Shown: piece after piece, positions 1-12,970 of the stretch
How positions within the stretch are numbered: the first letter of the stretch is position 1
Layout of the letters: each line of letters opens with the position of its first letter
NCBI GenBank assembly: GCA_030278955.1
Contig: JAOANR010000001.1
Location: 2,320,894-2,384,893 of the forward strand
Reading direction: 5' to 3'
Source: Hygrophila difformis
Lineage: Eukaryota > Streptophyta > Magnoliopsida > Lamiales > Acanthaceae
DNA length: 64,000 nt
Position numbers and translations under genes: made by a program
Notes under the pieces: model-generated
Told to the model about the DNA's origin: nothing
The model's input: only the letters and a program-made list of their open reading frames with translations
Databases searched by the model: none

Positions 1-184
1 GAATATCTTATAAATTTTGTATACAAGTTTACTAATTACTATATGTTTTCTTATTTGTGCAATAATAAGCTACTATATCAAATACTACTTCAATATCAAT
101 TGCTCATAATTACTAATTAAATTAAAAATTAAATATCAATAAGTAAGAAGTATACGTAATTATTATTTTCTAGCTTTTAAATTA

Positions 185-444
185 CTTCCTCCGTTCCTAA
201 ATAAGTGCTACGGACCCACATTTTACGCAATCCAATACACGTTTTTAATCCGTAATAACTCAAATTCCATACAAGTAAAAATTATGAAAATTTGATATTA
301 TAAATCTATGGGATTAGACGAATCCAACAAGATCCCACTTGACTATATTTTATCTTATATAATTGTATTAAAAAGTCGAGTCAAAGCTACTTAATGAACA
401 GTAACAAAAGTCAAAACGTGTCATTTAAAAAGGAACGGAGGTAG
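185..444. mobile_element. Stowaway-type MITE, copy A1
   Basis: A 260-bp element with terminal inverted repeats of the CTTCCTCCGTTCC type at the left and its complement ending in GGAGGTAG at the right, flanked by TA on both sides (183-184 and 445-446). These termini and the TA duplication are typical of Tc1/mariner-derived Stowaway MITEs in plants. It encodes no protein. A near-identical copy of the same length lies at 34138-34397. Confidence 0.9.
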
Positions 445-2995
445 TATTATTTATAGTTAGAGAAAATAATTAAGCTACGTTTTCACTCTTAATGAAAATT
501 TAAAAATCGGAGGGGTATTAATTATTAACCGATCATATAATTTGGGGGAATGAATGGGATTGATTTTATTTGGAGACAAATTTTGATGTCATTTTCAATC
601 TAAAAGTCTACACAAGAAAGGGGACACGACAGTTGGTGTGCTTCACTGCCGTGTGCCATATTACTATTTTTATTTTTTTTCCTCAAAAATTCTTTCGTGA
701 TAAATTTTTTATTTTATTTTTAATGGATAGCAACATATCAGTCTGTAGTCTGGACGGAGCACTGTTTGTTTCATTCTTTATTTGAATACATATATATAAA
801 TTAGGGAAGTGAAAATTTAGAGGGATGTTTTGTGTGATCGATCTGTTACGGGGATTATCATTTTTATTAGTCATTCAAAAATCGAATTTTACTAGTATCA
901 ATATGATTAATAATACAATTACGATGTTACCTTTAATTATAGGATAAAAAGAGATAAACCCGTGGAAAATTGCATTTAGTTGTCAGCTCATTTTGTTCAG
1001 TCCGGATATTGTACTGTCAATTAATTTACCTGTACATACTAAATGATATCCACACCATGAAAAATAATGTTAACTTCATGAAAATTGATGTTGCTCATTT
1101 TATAATATACATCATTTTTTTTATGCGCGCACATTATTTTTGTAGTATATGCGGTTGACATCACACAAATCACATCCCATTTTGTGGGTTGGTATATAAT
1201 AAATGGCTGGATAGGGTATGCGTTGTCCATTTTTTCCCATAATAATTTATTTTTTCAATCCTTGAGCTAGTTAACAACATATATACTTTTTTTACCCTCG
1301 AATAAAATAAGATAAAAGTGAAACATGAATTTTTAGTTATGTACTGATTTCTTGAGAAATTGCAGTCCGTGTAGGACGGTAGGAGTACATAATTTGTGAA
1401 TTACTCGTATTTTATTATTACTGGGGAATGAGGATAATAATAATGTAAGAAAGGGGACATAGACAAGGGAAGGTGGGGTCGGATGAGTCACGTGGGATCA
1501 GCCTGCCGTATTGAAACTGCACGTGAGGCCACCACATATTTGATGGGCTAGGCTCCATTCTGACCAACAACTAGTTTCTTACGTTCTCTATCTAACCCTA
1601 CTCCTACAATTATTTTTATTTATTTATTTATTACTATATTTTATACTGTATAATGTAGTAGTATATGTTCGGATTAAATATCTTTCACGATATCATTATT
1701 GGAACGGATCATATGGAATTCAATACAGTAGTAATATTAAGATTTCGTTCTCGTCTACTATTATTACCTAGTAAATGTCTTTTTTCTAAAAAATTATTTA
1801 TTATTGCATTAATATTGTCTAATAATAGTATTTAAGCAACGATATATTCAATAATAGTATTTAAACTAACCATGGTTGTTTATAAATTAAATCACATGAT
1901 ATACTCCACCACATTTATACATGGAGTGGACAAACGATACAAAGTCGTTAACAAATAAATTAAGGGGAATTCGATTATAAAATCTCTTATTTAAATATTA
2001 CTGTATTTATTTTATATTTTGAGATAGTGATCAGGAGAAGTATTTCAACTTAACCAACGAACGTATCTTTTAAGAAAGTTCAATTGTGGAATGTTTCTGG
2101 CATGTAATGGTAAAGAAATTATTGGTGTTAGATATTTAATTGCAAATAGACCAAAAACAATGAGATAATGATGATAAAAACAATGGCATAAATAGATACA
2201 CAAGCGATTGCATGATCACCAAAAATAAGATACCAATATCACAATATCAATTTTATGTATATATAAATATAAGACTTTACAGAATGGATCAAATAGGAGA
2301 GATGGGATATCCAATCCAATCATAAGATATAAAATGAAATCGAATGAAATACTATGTGATATCTAATTTAAATAACTTCCATCACATATATAATGATGCA
2401 TTTCCTTATTAAAAATTGTTGCTAGGAGACTTTTCAACTAACACAACTCAACTCTAGACCATGCCGGTGGTGTTTCAATATTTGATGAAGATATTAAATC
2501 ATTGTTGAATATATATTACTAAAAATTTTAACAATTTTATATATCTATATATATATATATTTCTATTATATAAAAAGTTTTCAATTAGTGTTATTCTTGT
2601 ATACCTAAATTTTGGGCAATATACATGATAATATACGAATGTTTTTTTTTATTATTATATTTTTGCTTGACACCATATATAAAACAATAATATACGAATG
2701 TTTTTTTTGCTGAACAAATACGAATGTTTTGAAATAATGATACCAATTTCTCCTATTATATAAATTTAAAATAAATAAATAAATAAATAAATACATGACT
2801 GAAAGTGGGATGCAATTGAGATGATGAAGAAATGCACCATCATGACAATACTACTTACTCCCTACTTTAAAATTGACTTTTTATCCTCACATATTTAATC
2901 ATTTTTATCATGTCCATTCTTTCACTAATCCGTCATTTTTGTGCGTGTATATATATCATCACGATATACATGCATGATCATCCACTTTATATATA

Positions 2996-3254
2996 CTTCC
3001 TCCGTTTTTTAAAGATAGCTACAGACCCACTCAGCACGCAGTCCAATACACATTTTAAACCATTAATAATTCAAATTCGGTACATGTAAAAATTCTAAAA
3101 GTTCGATATTTAAAATCTACAAGACGAGACGAATCTAACAAGATCACACTTGGCTATATTTTAACTTGTATAACCATGAAAAAACTTTAAGTCAAAGTAT
3201 ATAAGTGAACAGTACCCATTAGTCAACAGTAGCTTAAAAAAAATACGGAGGAAG
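2996..3254. mobile_element. Stowaway-type MITE, copy B1
   Basis: About 259 bp, beginning CTTCCTCCGTTTT and ending in the complementary ACGGAGGAAG, with TA at both flanks. It is nearly identical to the element at 11584-11846 and belongs to a different subfamily from copies A1/A2. Non-coding. Confidence 0.9.
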
Positions 3255-3987
3255 TATAATAAAAGATTTATAAAGATAGAAAGATGAATAACAACTAGCC
3301 ACTCGAGTACTAAGTTGACAAGAGTACTAAAACTCCATGCTAAAAATGCATTTACACGCACCACACACTACCTTTAATTACCTCTTCACCCATCCCCACA
3401 CACACAAAAAAGAAAGAAAAAAAAAAAAAAAAAAAAAAAGCTAGTCGATGTGTTCTATTGGGGCTACCCATTTTTAGTCAACCATTGCTATTTCACACCA
3501 CTTCCTAATCATTAATTCTCCCACATCGCTTAACTAATCAACCCACCAAGATGTTGCCCACTTTCAAGTAAACCTTATTCAAACTCAACAAACCGATCCT
3601 TTATCCATATTATTAATAATCTATATAATAATAATTGAGATGGAATTCGTAATCAAACTATTACAAAGAAAAATAAACGAAGCTTGTTTCAAAATACTAG
3701 TACTTGAATTAATCCAACACCTAAATTATATACTACTAATTATATGTTGTTTGAATGTTTGATATTGGAGTCATTGGTGTATTGTGAGAAGCTCTATCAC
3801 TATTTGCGTCTACTTGAAGTAATTTGATGATTACTTTTGTATTTAAAAAATGTATGGGAATTAATTAAGATTATAGACAAAGGTAGTCAACATGGATTAG
3901 TAAGATGCAATAAAGAATTGGGGCATATACGTGTGCGCATTCCAACCATGGATAGAAAATTAGAAATTATTTATTTAGTGAGATTAT

Positions 3988-4009
3988 ATATATATATATA
4001 TATATATAA
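3988..4009. repeat. (TA)n microsatellite
   Basis: A run of about ten TA dinucleotides. No associated gene. Confidence 0.8.
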
Positions 4010-4402
4010 TGAGTTTGTTAAGCAAATGGGCCATTTCCATGAAGATTCTTCCAACAAAATGGTGCCTTTATACTTTTTGCATCTTTAAGTAAGCAAAAAT
4101 AGAATAAAATACTTTTGTATTGGAAAATGATTTTTACAAAGAGTGTTCAAGTTGTAGTTCGCTTCTTCGGCTTTGGTGGTGACAATTATTTGGGATACAT
4201 CAATTGTGATATATAAATATTACCTAAAGAAAAAGCAGAGGGAAAAGAAAAAGAGAGGAAAAGGAAAGAAGAAAATTGAACGAATTAAGAAATAAAAGAG
4301 ACTTGTAATATAGGGGGAATGTATTAATTTATTTTTTAAAAAAAATTCTTTCATAAATAATTAGCAAAAGCATTGTGACTTTAATTGTACCAAACCACCA
4401 TT

Positions 4403-4470
4403 CAAAACATTCTACGATTTTGTTACCCAAAAAACATTCTACGATTTCACCAAAAAAACATTCTACGTTA
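4403..4470. repeat. Short tandem repeat, about 25-bp period
   Basis: The motif ACATTCTACG recurs three times at a spacing of roughly 25 bp, each copy preceded by an A-rich stretch. It looks like local slippage duplication; no function is evident. Confidence 0.6.
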
Positions 4471-4714
4471 AATATAATATTTAAAAAAAAACGTTTATAG
4501 TGGTATTTATTTTCTGGCGCCACAGTTCATCCACGCCGTGCAATGAATCACATCCACATCATGACGGCGTAGATTCACATGGTGTTTTGGTCCCGAATTT
4601 AAAGCGTCGCACTACAGAAGGCATGTCCGAAAGGACTTTCCCGGAATATTCCAACTGAAAATAACTACTCTGCTTTAATTTAAGCAAACTTTTTAATTTA
4701 ACTAACAAATTCGA

Positions 4715-4900
4715 CACGTCACCAACAACAGTTGGCTTGAGTGGATGAGGCTCTAGTCGCTTAAGTAAGGTCCCGGGTTCGAGCCTTGTGTATGCAAAAA
4801 ACTGCTTTGGAAGAGGCGCCCTTAATTGCCCTTGCAGATCCTCGAGGGATTAGTCATGGGTCCAATGAGGCCTGGGGATACCCCGGTATTCACCTAAAAA
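4715..4900 (+). mobile_element. tRNA-derived SINE, family 1, near full length
   Basis: The 5' part contains an A-box-like stretch (TGGCTTGAGTGG near 4733) and a B-box-like stretch (GGTTCGAGCC near 4768), as in internal RNA polymerase III promoters. The body ends in CCTGGGGATACC followed by a short A-rich tail. The 11-bp direct repeat AACAAATTCGA flanks the unit (4704-4714 and 4901-4911), consistent with a target-site duplication. The 54-bp insert at 25348-25401 is the 3' tail of the same family. Confidence 0.8.
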
Positions 4901-5119
4901 AACAAATTCGAGTCTATTTATCCAACAAAAAATCGACACGTCTAAAAATATTTTTCTCTTCCAAAAAAATAATATTTTTTCCCAATTTAATCCAAATTTA
5001 AAAATTTGATACTATTTTAATAATAGTTTATCTCACAAATAAGAATGACCAAAATACCAATTTCATGTATCTATTTTTTTTTTTATTTATAAAAATGCAT
5101 CATATAAAAATATATGAAT

Positions 5120-5215
5120 ATTTGTATAAGAACTTGATCAAATGGTCAAGTTCTTGATTTTTAATATCATAATTGTGAACTCGATTCTCCACCTCCGATC
5201 TCCTATTCCTTCCAT
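5120..5215 (+). mobile_element. Possible degenerate SINE head
   Basis: Contains an A-box-like stretch (TTGATCAAATGGTCAAG) and, about 35 bp on, a weak B-box-like GAACTCGATTC. AAGAACTTGA and its complement TCAAGTTCTT form an inverted repeat around the A box. No clear tail or flanking duplication is visible, so the call is tentative. Confidence 0.3.
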
Positions 5216-6220
5216 TTTATCCTTTTAATGTGTGTGGTATAAGTTTCATAATTCTTTCGAATAAAAAATAATATATATCTGGAAATTGTTCATGAATTTA
5301 TCTTCTGTTGTTCACATCCCCGGCCCATTCACAAATTATAAATTCGTATTTTCGACCTTGCAGAAGAAGAAAAAGATAATTCAACGATTTAATTTATTTT
5401 AGAGTATGGCTTAAATTTAATAATATTATCTACCTACAGGATCTTGTTTTGTTATTTGATTTGTTACATAGAAAATATACTGAGAAGCTAGCTAGCGGCA
5501 GAGCGTTTGAAATTTGTTATTGGCTGAAATAGCGTTTTTTTTTCCCAATTGGATTTTCCACGTAATTTTCTGGTGGTCATGTTTGTTTTGTGCTCCATTT
5601 CTCTATTTATATATGCATTCCCTAATTATGTGATTTTTTTATACATATCAAAATCCCTAACAATTTATTTATCTTTTTAAATAAAATAATAATGAAACCA
5701 AAAACCCTAAATAGTGTAAATAGGTTTGTTGAATTCGGACAAGGAGAAAAGGTGGGTAATGACACTATGCACGTGGTGGAATCTCTATGTCCTGAATGAA
5801 TCCATCCTAATCCAGCAATTATTATGATTAATAATGATATTTACTCATCAGTATTTCTTAAATCAACAACAACATTTCCAATTTAAATAACTAATTAATT
5901 CAATGTTTAATTTGAATTCAAAGAAAGCTTCACAATATTCCAATAAGTGGATTAGCCAAAATTGGTGGTTGTTAATTTAATTGTTTCCCCGTGTTCCATC
6001 CCTCGTTGATCATGTCACGGACCTATTAAATAAATTCAAATTCATTGATTAATTATAATTTTTTAAACGACCAATGAATTAATTTATTCAGCGGCAGCCA
6101 TTTATGTACCACTCATGACTATCTTATACTATTAATATATGTAAATCAATTAATACAATAATTTAATCAACATCGTCTTGAATTCAAATCCCTAAGAGTA
6201 TATTATGTTCACTAATAGTA

Positions 6221-6458
6221 CTCCCTCCGATTTTTTAAGTGTAACGTTTTGACTTTTTTTTATTGTTCCTTATAGCACTTTGACTTCTATTTTTGTTATA
6301 GTTATCCAAGTAAGATCTTGTTGGATTCGTCTCATCTTGTAGTTTTTAAATATCAAAATTTTAGAATTTTTACTTGTACCGAATTTGGGTTATTAATTAT
6401 TGAAAATGAGCATTGGCATACGTGCAAATAAGAAATGTTACACTTAAAATAAAGGGAG
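6221..6458. mobile_element. Stowaway-type MITE, copy C
   Basis: Begins CTCCCTCCGATTT and ends AAAGGGAG, with TA on both flanks (6219-6220 and 6459-6460). About 238 bp. The interior (for example the stretch around GATCTTGTTGGATTCGTC) is the reverse complement of the interiors of copies A and B, so this copy is inverted relative to them. Confidence 0.85.
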
Positions 6459-8456
6459 TAAGTATAATGTAGCTAAACTGTACGTACATTTAATTATGTA
6501 AACAAAAAATTAATTAAAATTTACATGTAATAAAAAAAAATGTTGTCCAATATATTGATATACCATAACATGGTTTTGCAGAATTCAAACTTTCAATAAA
6601 ATTAAAGCAAAGTTTCAATCATCCTTTATGCAATAATCACTTTAAAATGTGTAAATAAAATTTCGCTATTCAACATGATTTTATAGAATTGATTAGTCTT
6701 AGATTCAATATGGCATAGGGATACCTGATAAACGCCAATAATTTTACATAATTCCTCCCATGTTAGTTCGTTAGAGAAAAGTCTGGAATATCGAGTTTGG
6801 GAAATAAAGTAAAAAAAATATATATAAATAAATCAGCTCAAGTGGTTATAAAAGAATGGAATATTGTGCTTGGCGTGATTATATATTTTGTGCCAACATG
6901 TCCACTTTCCTGCGACGAACACACACAGACACAAACCCTAAAAAAAACAGCATGCTGTCTTAATATTGTGGGCTACTATAGTATATATATGTAGAGAATC
7001 TAAGTTGAATTAATTAAATTATTTTATTTTGCTGGTAATGTGAAGTTGTGAATGGCGAGGTATGATTAATTCAGTAATTGACGCATTGACCTTCCTTAAA
7101 AATTGGAATTCGAATCTTTTCTTATTTTTTTTTTTAAAAAAAACTTATAAAAAATAAATCATTAATTAATCACTTATATTATGTTTTTGTTTTCAAATGT
7201 TGTAATGGATTAAATAAATTAAATTTAGTGAAGATTGTGTAAATCTGTTTGTGGATCGAGCTATGATTCTCGATATAATGTTGCAGTGTCAAAATGAATA
7301 TGCATGTGAAAGGTTGAAGTTCATGACAAAAAATAATAATACTAATAATAATAATTAATATTCATGATTCAAATAGAATACTTAATAGGGACGAAAATTT
7401 GGCCAAAGTGCTCATTTCTCTTATGTCTTTTAATATTTCTCCTACGTATTTGATGACCAAAACACGTAGACAGTCATTTACTAAATATTTTGTCATCATT
7501 GTTAAATTATGGCTCCAAATTTAAATTATTTTCGCATATATAGGCTTAATTTATTATTGAAAATAACTCAAAACCGCGTTTTTCTCAGACTGTATTGTTA
7601 TGGTTGATTTCCTTTTTCACAATTGATACTTATCGCTTGTTAACTAAATTAAACAAAACATAACCATATTATATTTTTAAAATAAATAGATAAATTAAAT
7701 AATAAGTGCGTCAGCTGTGACTTCATTCTGAATGCAATGTGTATGTATGAGTAGTTAACTCTAAAAAAACAAACATACTCTACTAATTAAACAATTTTAA
7801 TCTGAAATAAATACTGATTAATTTTTCACTTAGCACTTTATTAACAGTAGTAGACTGTTCTGGAATGAAATATTCCCCAGTTATAATTAAAAATATAGGT
7901 TCTGGCTTATTCTTCGTATTTTAATTGTTTTTTTGGTTGATACAATTAAGCACTGGTATAGGCCTATAGCAACTATTAATTTTTGTTTTTTAAAGTATAG
8001 TGTACACACATTGGTTAAGCTAATGGTGACTGGTGACACATGTAATATATATAGTTTAAATATTACTATTACAATATGATTTGCCGACTGCCTACATGAA
8101 TATTAAATTAAACATGCTTATCAAAGTAGAAACACGAGGGTTATTTTAATATTTAACTTTTTAAATTATCTCATAACCCCAAATATAAACACTACACTTT
8201 TTTTTTTTTAATTTCATTTTTGCGATCGAGATTCAAAGTTAAAAAACCAAATTAAATCCAAATTTGGATATAATCAAGCCTTATTGTCAGCAAATGGAGC
8301 AAAGATTGTTGTGTTTCTCCATTGTTAGCCAAAATTATATGTAGAAATATGTTAAGGAAAAAAAAAAGAACATGAAAACGTCGAAAAACTAAAGCAACCA
8401 AGAAACGAATTGAAGGTAAATATATTTGATGATTTAGTTACAATTTTAGCCCTATA

Positions 8457-8458
<2 letters not shown>

Positions 8459-8492
<34 letters not shown>
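8459..8492. repeat. (TA)n microsatellite
   Basis: An uninterrupted run of about 17 TA repeats in gene-free DNA. Confidence 0.9.
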
Positions 8493-8495
<3 letters not shown>

Positions 8496-9842
8496 CAGAC
8501 AATAAATTAATGCATCTAAAAATGTAGTATATCTAGCTAGCTAGCTACTTCAATAATGGATCAAACAAAGCATGGACGCAAGCAAATACCTAATGACTAG
8601 TAATTTATATGTATAGAGAGAGAGATATATAAATATCTTGAAGTGAAAATTATTTTATATATGAGGGGGATGCCACATATATATGTTGTAGATATGTCCT
8701 TGATTTCCATAATTGTTGGACTACCAACCATACATAATCACTCATGTGAATAAATTTCATAAGTATAATGATAATATATAAAAAAATTAAAAGAGGAAGA
8801 GGATAATAGTAAAATATTATTGAAAAGGGTCCTCAAAAATGGGCTTGTCAGTGCGTCACGCTTAGTTTGCCCATTCGTAAATACTTCATATTTATCCATC
8901 ATTATTCACAATCCACAAAATGCAATGATGTAATTAGTACAAGAGAGAACCCGTATATGAAAAATGAAAAATTGCCTGAGGCAATTAACACTTCATTCAA
9001 TTCACTATATAATGCAAGTTGTTCAGGAATTATTATTATTATTATTATTAGTTTTTAATCAGAGTATAGATCATTTAATTTTAGTGTGTAGAAGACAAAG
9101 GAATTATATAGAGCCGTATAGAGTCATGTCGATATGTTTAATTTGATCTTTTTTTTACTAGGGAAAAGGGATTGAATTCCTCAAATGAGCCTAATAAGGA
9201 TGATATGTGTTTCTTCTTCTTTTTTTTTTTCTTTTTTTTTTGGTCGTCCTTTTATCACTAGTTTTCCACACATTATGTGCTTTATTACGTTCATTACGAA
9301 TGATATTGTTTCTCATTGTTGGAAAGGGTAAGAAACTTTAAAGGGTAAAGGGGGCAAAAAGGGTGAATGACGATGATGTTAATTATACACAAAAGATGTG
9401 TATATAATATGTTGATGGCTTTATTGGTGTTAACGTGGCAATGTGTAATATAGGTCTTCTAAATTTATTAAGCACTTACATCATCCAACCTTACTAAAAA
9501 CCTTAAGGTCAGTTTACATACATAATAACCTCATTTCTTCAACAAAGTTGTTTATACTTATATTTGAATAAACTTAAACTTATTATTAAAAAAAAATTTT
9601 TGTTTTTTTTTTTAAAAAAAAAAGTAAAAGCCAAAAATACACATTTCATCTATCCATTAAATCATGCGTACCACCTTTATAATGGAAATGAAGGCGGACA
9701 TAAATCAAACTCACAAAAGTTTGGCACAAACTTTAAAGGGAGGATTTTCAAAAGCAAAAAGCGAAAAGATAGTTAATGTTATGTTCCAAAGTAAATAGTT
9801 GAAGTTTGATTTGGAGAAAAAAAATAACCAAACCAAACCGCA

Positions 9843-9843
<1 letters not shown>

Positions 9844-9879
<36 letters not shown>

Positions 9880-9880
9880 C
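9844..9880. repeat. (TA)n microsatellite
   Basis: A TA-repeat run with one interruption. No associated gene. Confidence 0.8.
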
Positions 9881-10242
9881 TTCACCTATTATTAAAATAT
9901 TGTTTATTAATGGCTCGTTAAACGAGTTATCCGTGTTTGTGCAGCGCGCTTTATTTTTAAAAGTTTGGGCATTGATACATGTCACTAAAATTGTGTGTTG
10001 TCATTTTAATTTGGGCTTTGATCCATGTTTCAAAAATGGATTAGCCCATTAAACCACATAGGTACTTTATAAATATAGCCCATTTCGTTTTGGCAAAAGC
10101 CCTAAAGACATTTTCGTACTCCAGCTCGGGCCTAGCTAGTTCACTCCATAGTGCTGTATAGTATGTCGGATTACTACATTTGTGGAGCTTTAAGGTTTGA
10201 TTGATGCCATATGTAAGAAAGAACAAACAAATGATCATGATT

Positions 10243-10500
10243 CATGTATACAGAAATCGTTTGAGTGCTGGCGGCGTGCAGGTGCTGACACATTCAAAAG
10301 TGATAGGTTTGTGTATATGAAATGATGTGTGATATAAAAAAGTGATAGATGGATGTTATGAACCAAAAACTAATTAAAAAAAAACTACCGTCTATAAGAC
10401 TTATACATCACTTTACAAAGGGCTACACATCATTTTTAGCGTTGTTTGCACCTGCTGGCAATTGTTATGCCATTATAGAAACCGGTTACATGTATACATA
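10243..10500. repeat. Possible imperfect inverted repeat
   Basis: Blocks in the left half (CATGTATAC, GCAGGTGC, AATGATGTGT, AAAGTGAT) recur as reverse complements in the same order in the right half (AAAGTGAT and AATGATGTGT complements near 10407-10436, GCACCTGC near 10449, GTATACATG near 10490). Spacing is only partly conserved, so this may be a decayed foldback element. No flanking duplication was identified. Confidence 0.3.
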
Positions 10501-10629
10501 CAAATACAAGTGGATGTGGACACGACGACGAAGGCAGTCCCACTAAATACTTGAAAAATCTGCTTTGCCATATCAATGCATTGTAGTATGTTTTACTTCA
10601 TATCATAGCTTTGGGCACCAATAAAAATA

Positions 10630-10887
10630 CTCTCTCTCCTACTTGAAATGTCCCATTTAATTTATGCACACAATCCAATACACTTTTTAAATCGATAATA
10701 TCTCAAAATATATACAACTACAAATTATATAAAATATATATTCTAAAACTATACGATTAGACGAATCTAACAAGACTAAACTCGACCATTTTTTTTCAAA
10801 TATATAATTACAATAATATTGAGTCAAAGTTGAACAATGAATAGTGTCAAAAAGTCAAACGGGACAATTAAACTGTAACGGAGGGAG
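10630..10887. mobile_element. Stowaway-type MITE, copy D
   Basis: About 258 bp, with a decayed left terminus (CTCTCTCTCC) and an intact right terminus (AACGGAGGGAG), TA on both flanks. The interior shares the block around GATTAGACGAATCTAACAAG with the other copies. Confidence 0.85.
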
Positions 10888-11583
10888 TAGTGTATATAAA
10901 AGCAATGAGGGTTTATTATTAGTATATTATAAGAATAATAGTCGTGTCCTTAATTTATTATCTTAATGTAGATTATAATATTGACTTGTTGAAATTTTTT
11001 AAAAAAATTATTGTTTTTCTTTTTGAAATGCATGCATGTATTGATTTAACAACGACCTTACTCAATAAATATTTTTTTTTTCAGAAATAATTTAGTAAGT
11101 CTACTCATGCTATCATTTCATTTGATAGGTTAAAATTTTTCAAAATTGATTGAATATTAATGAGAAAAAAGTGGCGGGGTTGATTTTGTTTACGATTTTC
11201 AATTTGTGGTTTTATGTCACAAATTATATCGTACACAGAACATGGGATGGCTCTCTAAATATGTCATTTGGTGGCCCTATTTTCATCCCATACATGCAAT
11301 AATATAATTTCTTATGCGGGGCAGATCAGAATAAATGATTTGATTGGATGGAATTGTGATTGTTTAAACAAGATTTTTTTTTTTAATTAGAAAAAAACAA
11401 AAAAAGAAAAGAAAAATATCTGAGATTAACTTTTTCTTATTAGGTGTACAATTTAAGTACATATTATTGATAATATCTTTGTAGAACTAGGGAAGATAGA
11501 GTCCAAGATTAAATTTCAAAGCTAAATCAACTACTACATATAGATGGCGATGTTTTTATACACAATTTTCACTTTCTGAAATA

Positions 11584-11846
11584 CTTCCTACGTTTTTTAA
11601 AGATAGCTACAGACCCACTCAGCGCGCAGTCCAATGCACATTTTAAACCATTAATAATTCAAATTCGGTACATGTAAAAATTCTAAAAGTTCGATATTTA
11701 AAATCTACAAGACGAGACGAATCTAACAAGATCACACTTGGCTATATTTTAACTTGTATAACCTTGAGAAAACTTTAAGTCAAAGTATATAAGTGAACAG
11801 TACTCATTAGTCAACAGTAGCTAACAAAAAAAAAAAACGGAGGGAG
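11584..11846. mobile_element. Stowaway-type MITE, copy B2
   Basis: About 263 bp, almost identical throughout to copy B1 (2996-3254), including AAGATAGCTACAGACCCACT near the left end. The TA duplication is present on both sides. It lies about 500 bp upstream of the split SAUR gene. Confidence 0.9.
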
Positions 11847-12354
11847 TATGATTTTTTGGGACGACACAATCAAACGCAACAAATTAAATACAATACCTTT
11901 TTTTAACAATTTTTTGGAAACCCACCAATTGTTGTTCATCCTATGTATTCTACTTTCTTTGTTTATTTATATAACATTATTAACTCTTATTATTAACTGA
12001 AAGACTTTGTGTCTCAAATGATATACCCAAAAGTAAGTCGCCCCAATAAAAAATCTGAGTAAAGGTTGAACAATTGAGCAATAAATTTGACAGTAATGGA
12101 AATCAACTAATGTCATCCTAATATATAAATACATTCTCTCCAATGTAGGGTATGGATGAAGTCATGACCCCAACCTTTTACTTGTATGAATATTTATATA
12201 TGCCTTTGTCCTTCTCATTTCATTTCCATCCTCAATAATTTCCTCCATAACAAACATCGCTGTCACACACAAAAAATTATTCCTTCTTTTCTCGTTTCGT
12301 CTCTTTCATTTTCCAGACAGTACCTTTTTACACTCAAAAGTTCTCCAACCAAGA

Positions 12355-12970
12355 ATGGCCATTATCAGAAGATCATCAAACAGCAAGCTATCAAAAAAGG
12401 CAATGGTGTTTAAGCAAATCATCTTGAGACGATGTTCGCTGTTGAGACAAGCAGGGAACCGGCAAGGCAAAGACAACGAATCATCATGGCAGCTGCCACT
12501 GGATGTCCCGAAGGGGCATTTTGTAGTGTACGTGGGAGAAAACAGAAACAGATATGTTGTCCCAATTTCGTACTCCCTCCGTTCTTTTTTAGTTGTCTTT
12601 TTAGAAACAAAAAAGTGTTCCAAAATAGTTGTCACTTTCATTTTTATATCACATTTTTCCAATATTACCCTTTACTTTCATAAATATTATTGATTCTCAC
12701 TCTCACTCCAACTCACTTTTATTTGATTTGTGTGTAAATAAATGAGGGCAAAATTGGAAAACTAGATGATAATGATTACTTTTCTTGGTATTTGTAATTT
12801 GTGGTAAAACGTCCACTAAATAGGAACAGAGGGAGTATTTGAATAGGAAGGAATTCCAAAGGCTGCTGCAGAATGCAGAAGAAGAATTTGGGTTTCATTA
12901 TGGCCTTCAAGGACTTACCATTCCTTGTCCCCAACTCCTTTTTGAGTCTTTGATTACCATCAATTCTTAG
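12355..12970 (+). pseudogene. SAUR auxin-responsive gene split by a MITE
   Basis: The ATG at 12355 opens a SAUR-type protein: a basic N-terminus, then the core with VPKGHFVVYVGE and RYVVPISY. Reading stops matching SAURs at 12572, where a Stowaway MITE begins. The lost half of the domain (FQRLLQNAEEEFGF ... IPCP) resumes at 12838 and ends at TAG 12968-12970. The two host parts total 351 bp, exactly 117 codons, so the ancestral gene was an intronless 116-aa SAUR, the usual size. As it stands, translation runs into the MITE and stops at 12693, giving a 112-aa product that lacks the C-terminal half of the conserved domain. SAURs promote acid growth by inhibiting PP2C.D phosphatases. A TATA-like TATATAAA lies at 12122. 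Function is probably lost; MITE removal by splicing is unlikely because the junctions are not GT-AG. Confidence 0.9.
12573..12835. mobile_element. Stowaway-type MITE inside the SAUR reading frame
   Basis: Starts CTCCCTCCGTTC and ends GGAACAGAGGGAG, with TA at 12571-12572 and 12836-12837. It is 263 bp and non-coding. The insertion falls in the Tyr codon of the SAUR motif PISY, and removing element plus one TA restores that codon and the frame. Confidence 0.95.

Larger units (their letters stand above)
1..12354. other. Gene-free AT-rich intergenic region
   Basis: No open reading frame here has recognisable protein content; the short ones are low-complexity AT-rich translations. The supported contents are five Stowaway-type MITEs, one well-formed tRNA-derived SINE, a weaker SINE-like stretch, AT microsatellites and a possible imperfect inverted repeat, all listed separately. 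Between them I see only AT-rich sequence. CACGTG-type G-box motifs occur near 1488 and 1519, but there is no gene beside them to assign them to. Confidence 0.7.

Noticed and set aside
4786..5001. 71-codon plus-strand frame
   Set aside because: It lies across a tRNA-derived SINE and its AT-rich flank, so it is repeat sequence rather than a gene.
12306..12683. Alternative frames (63-118 codons) over the split SAUR
   Set aside because: Shadows of the SAUR frame that also run into the MITE.
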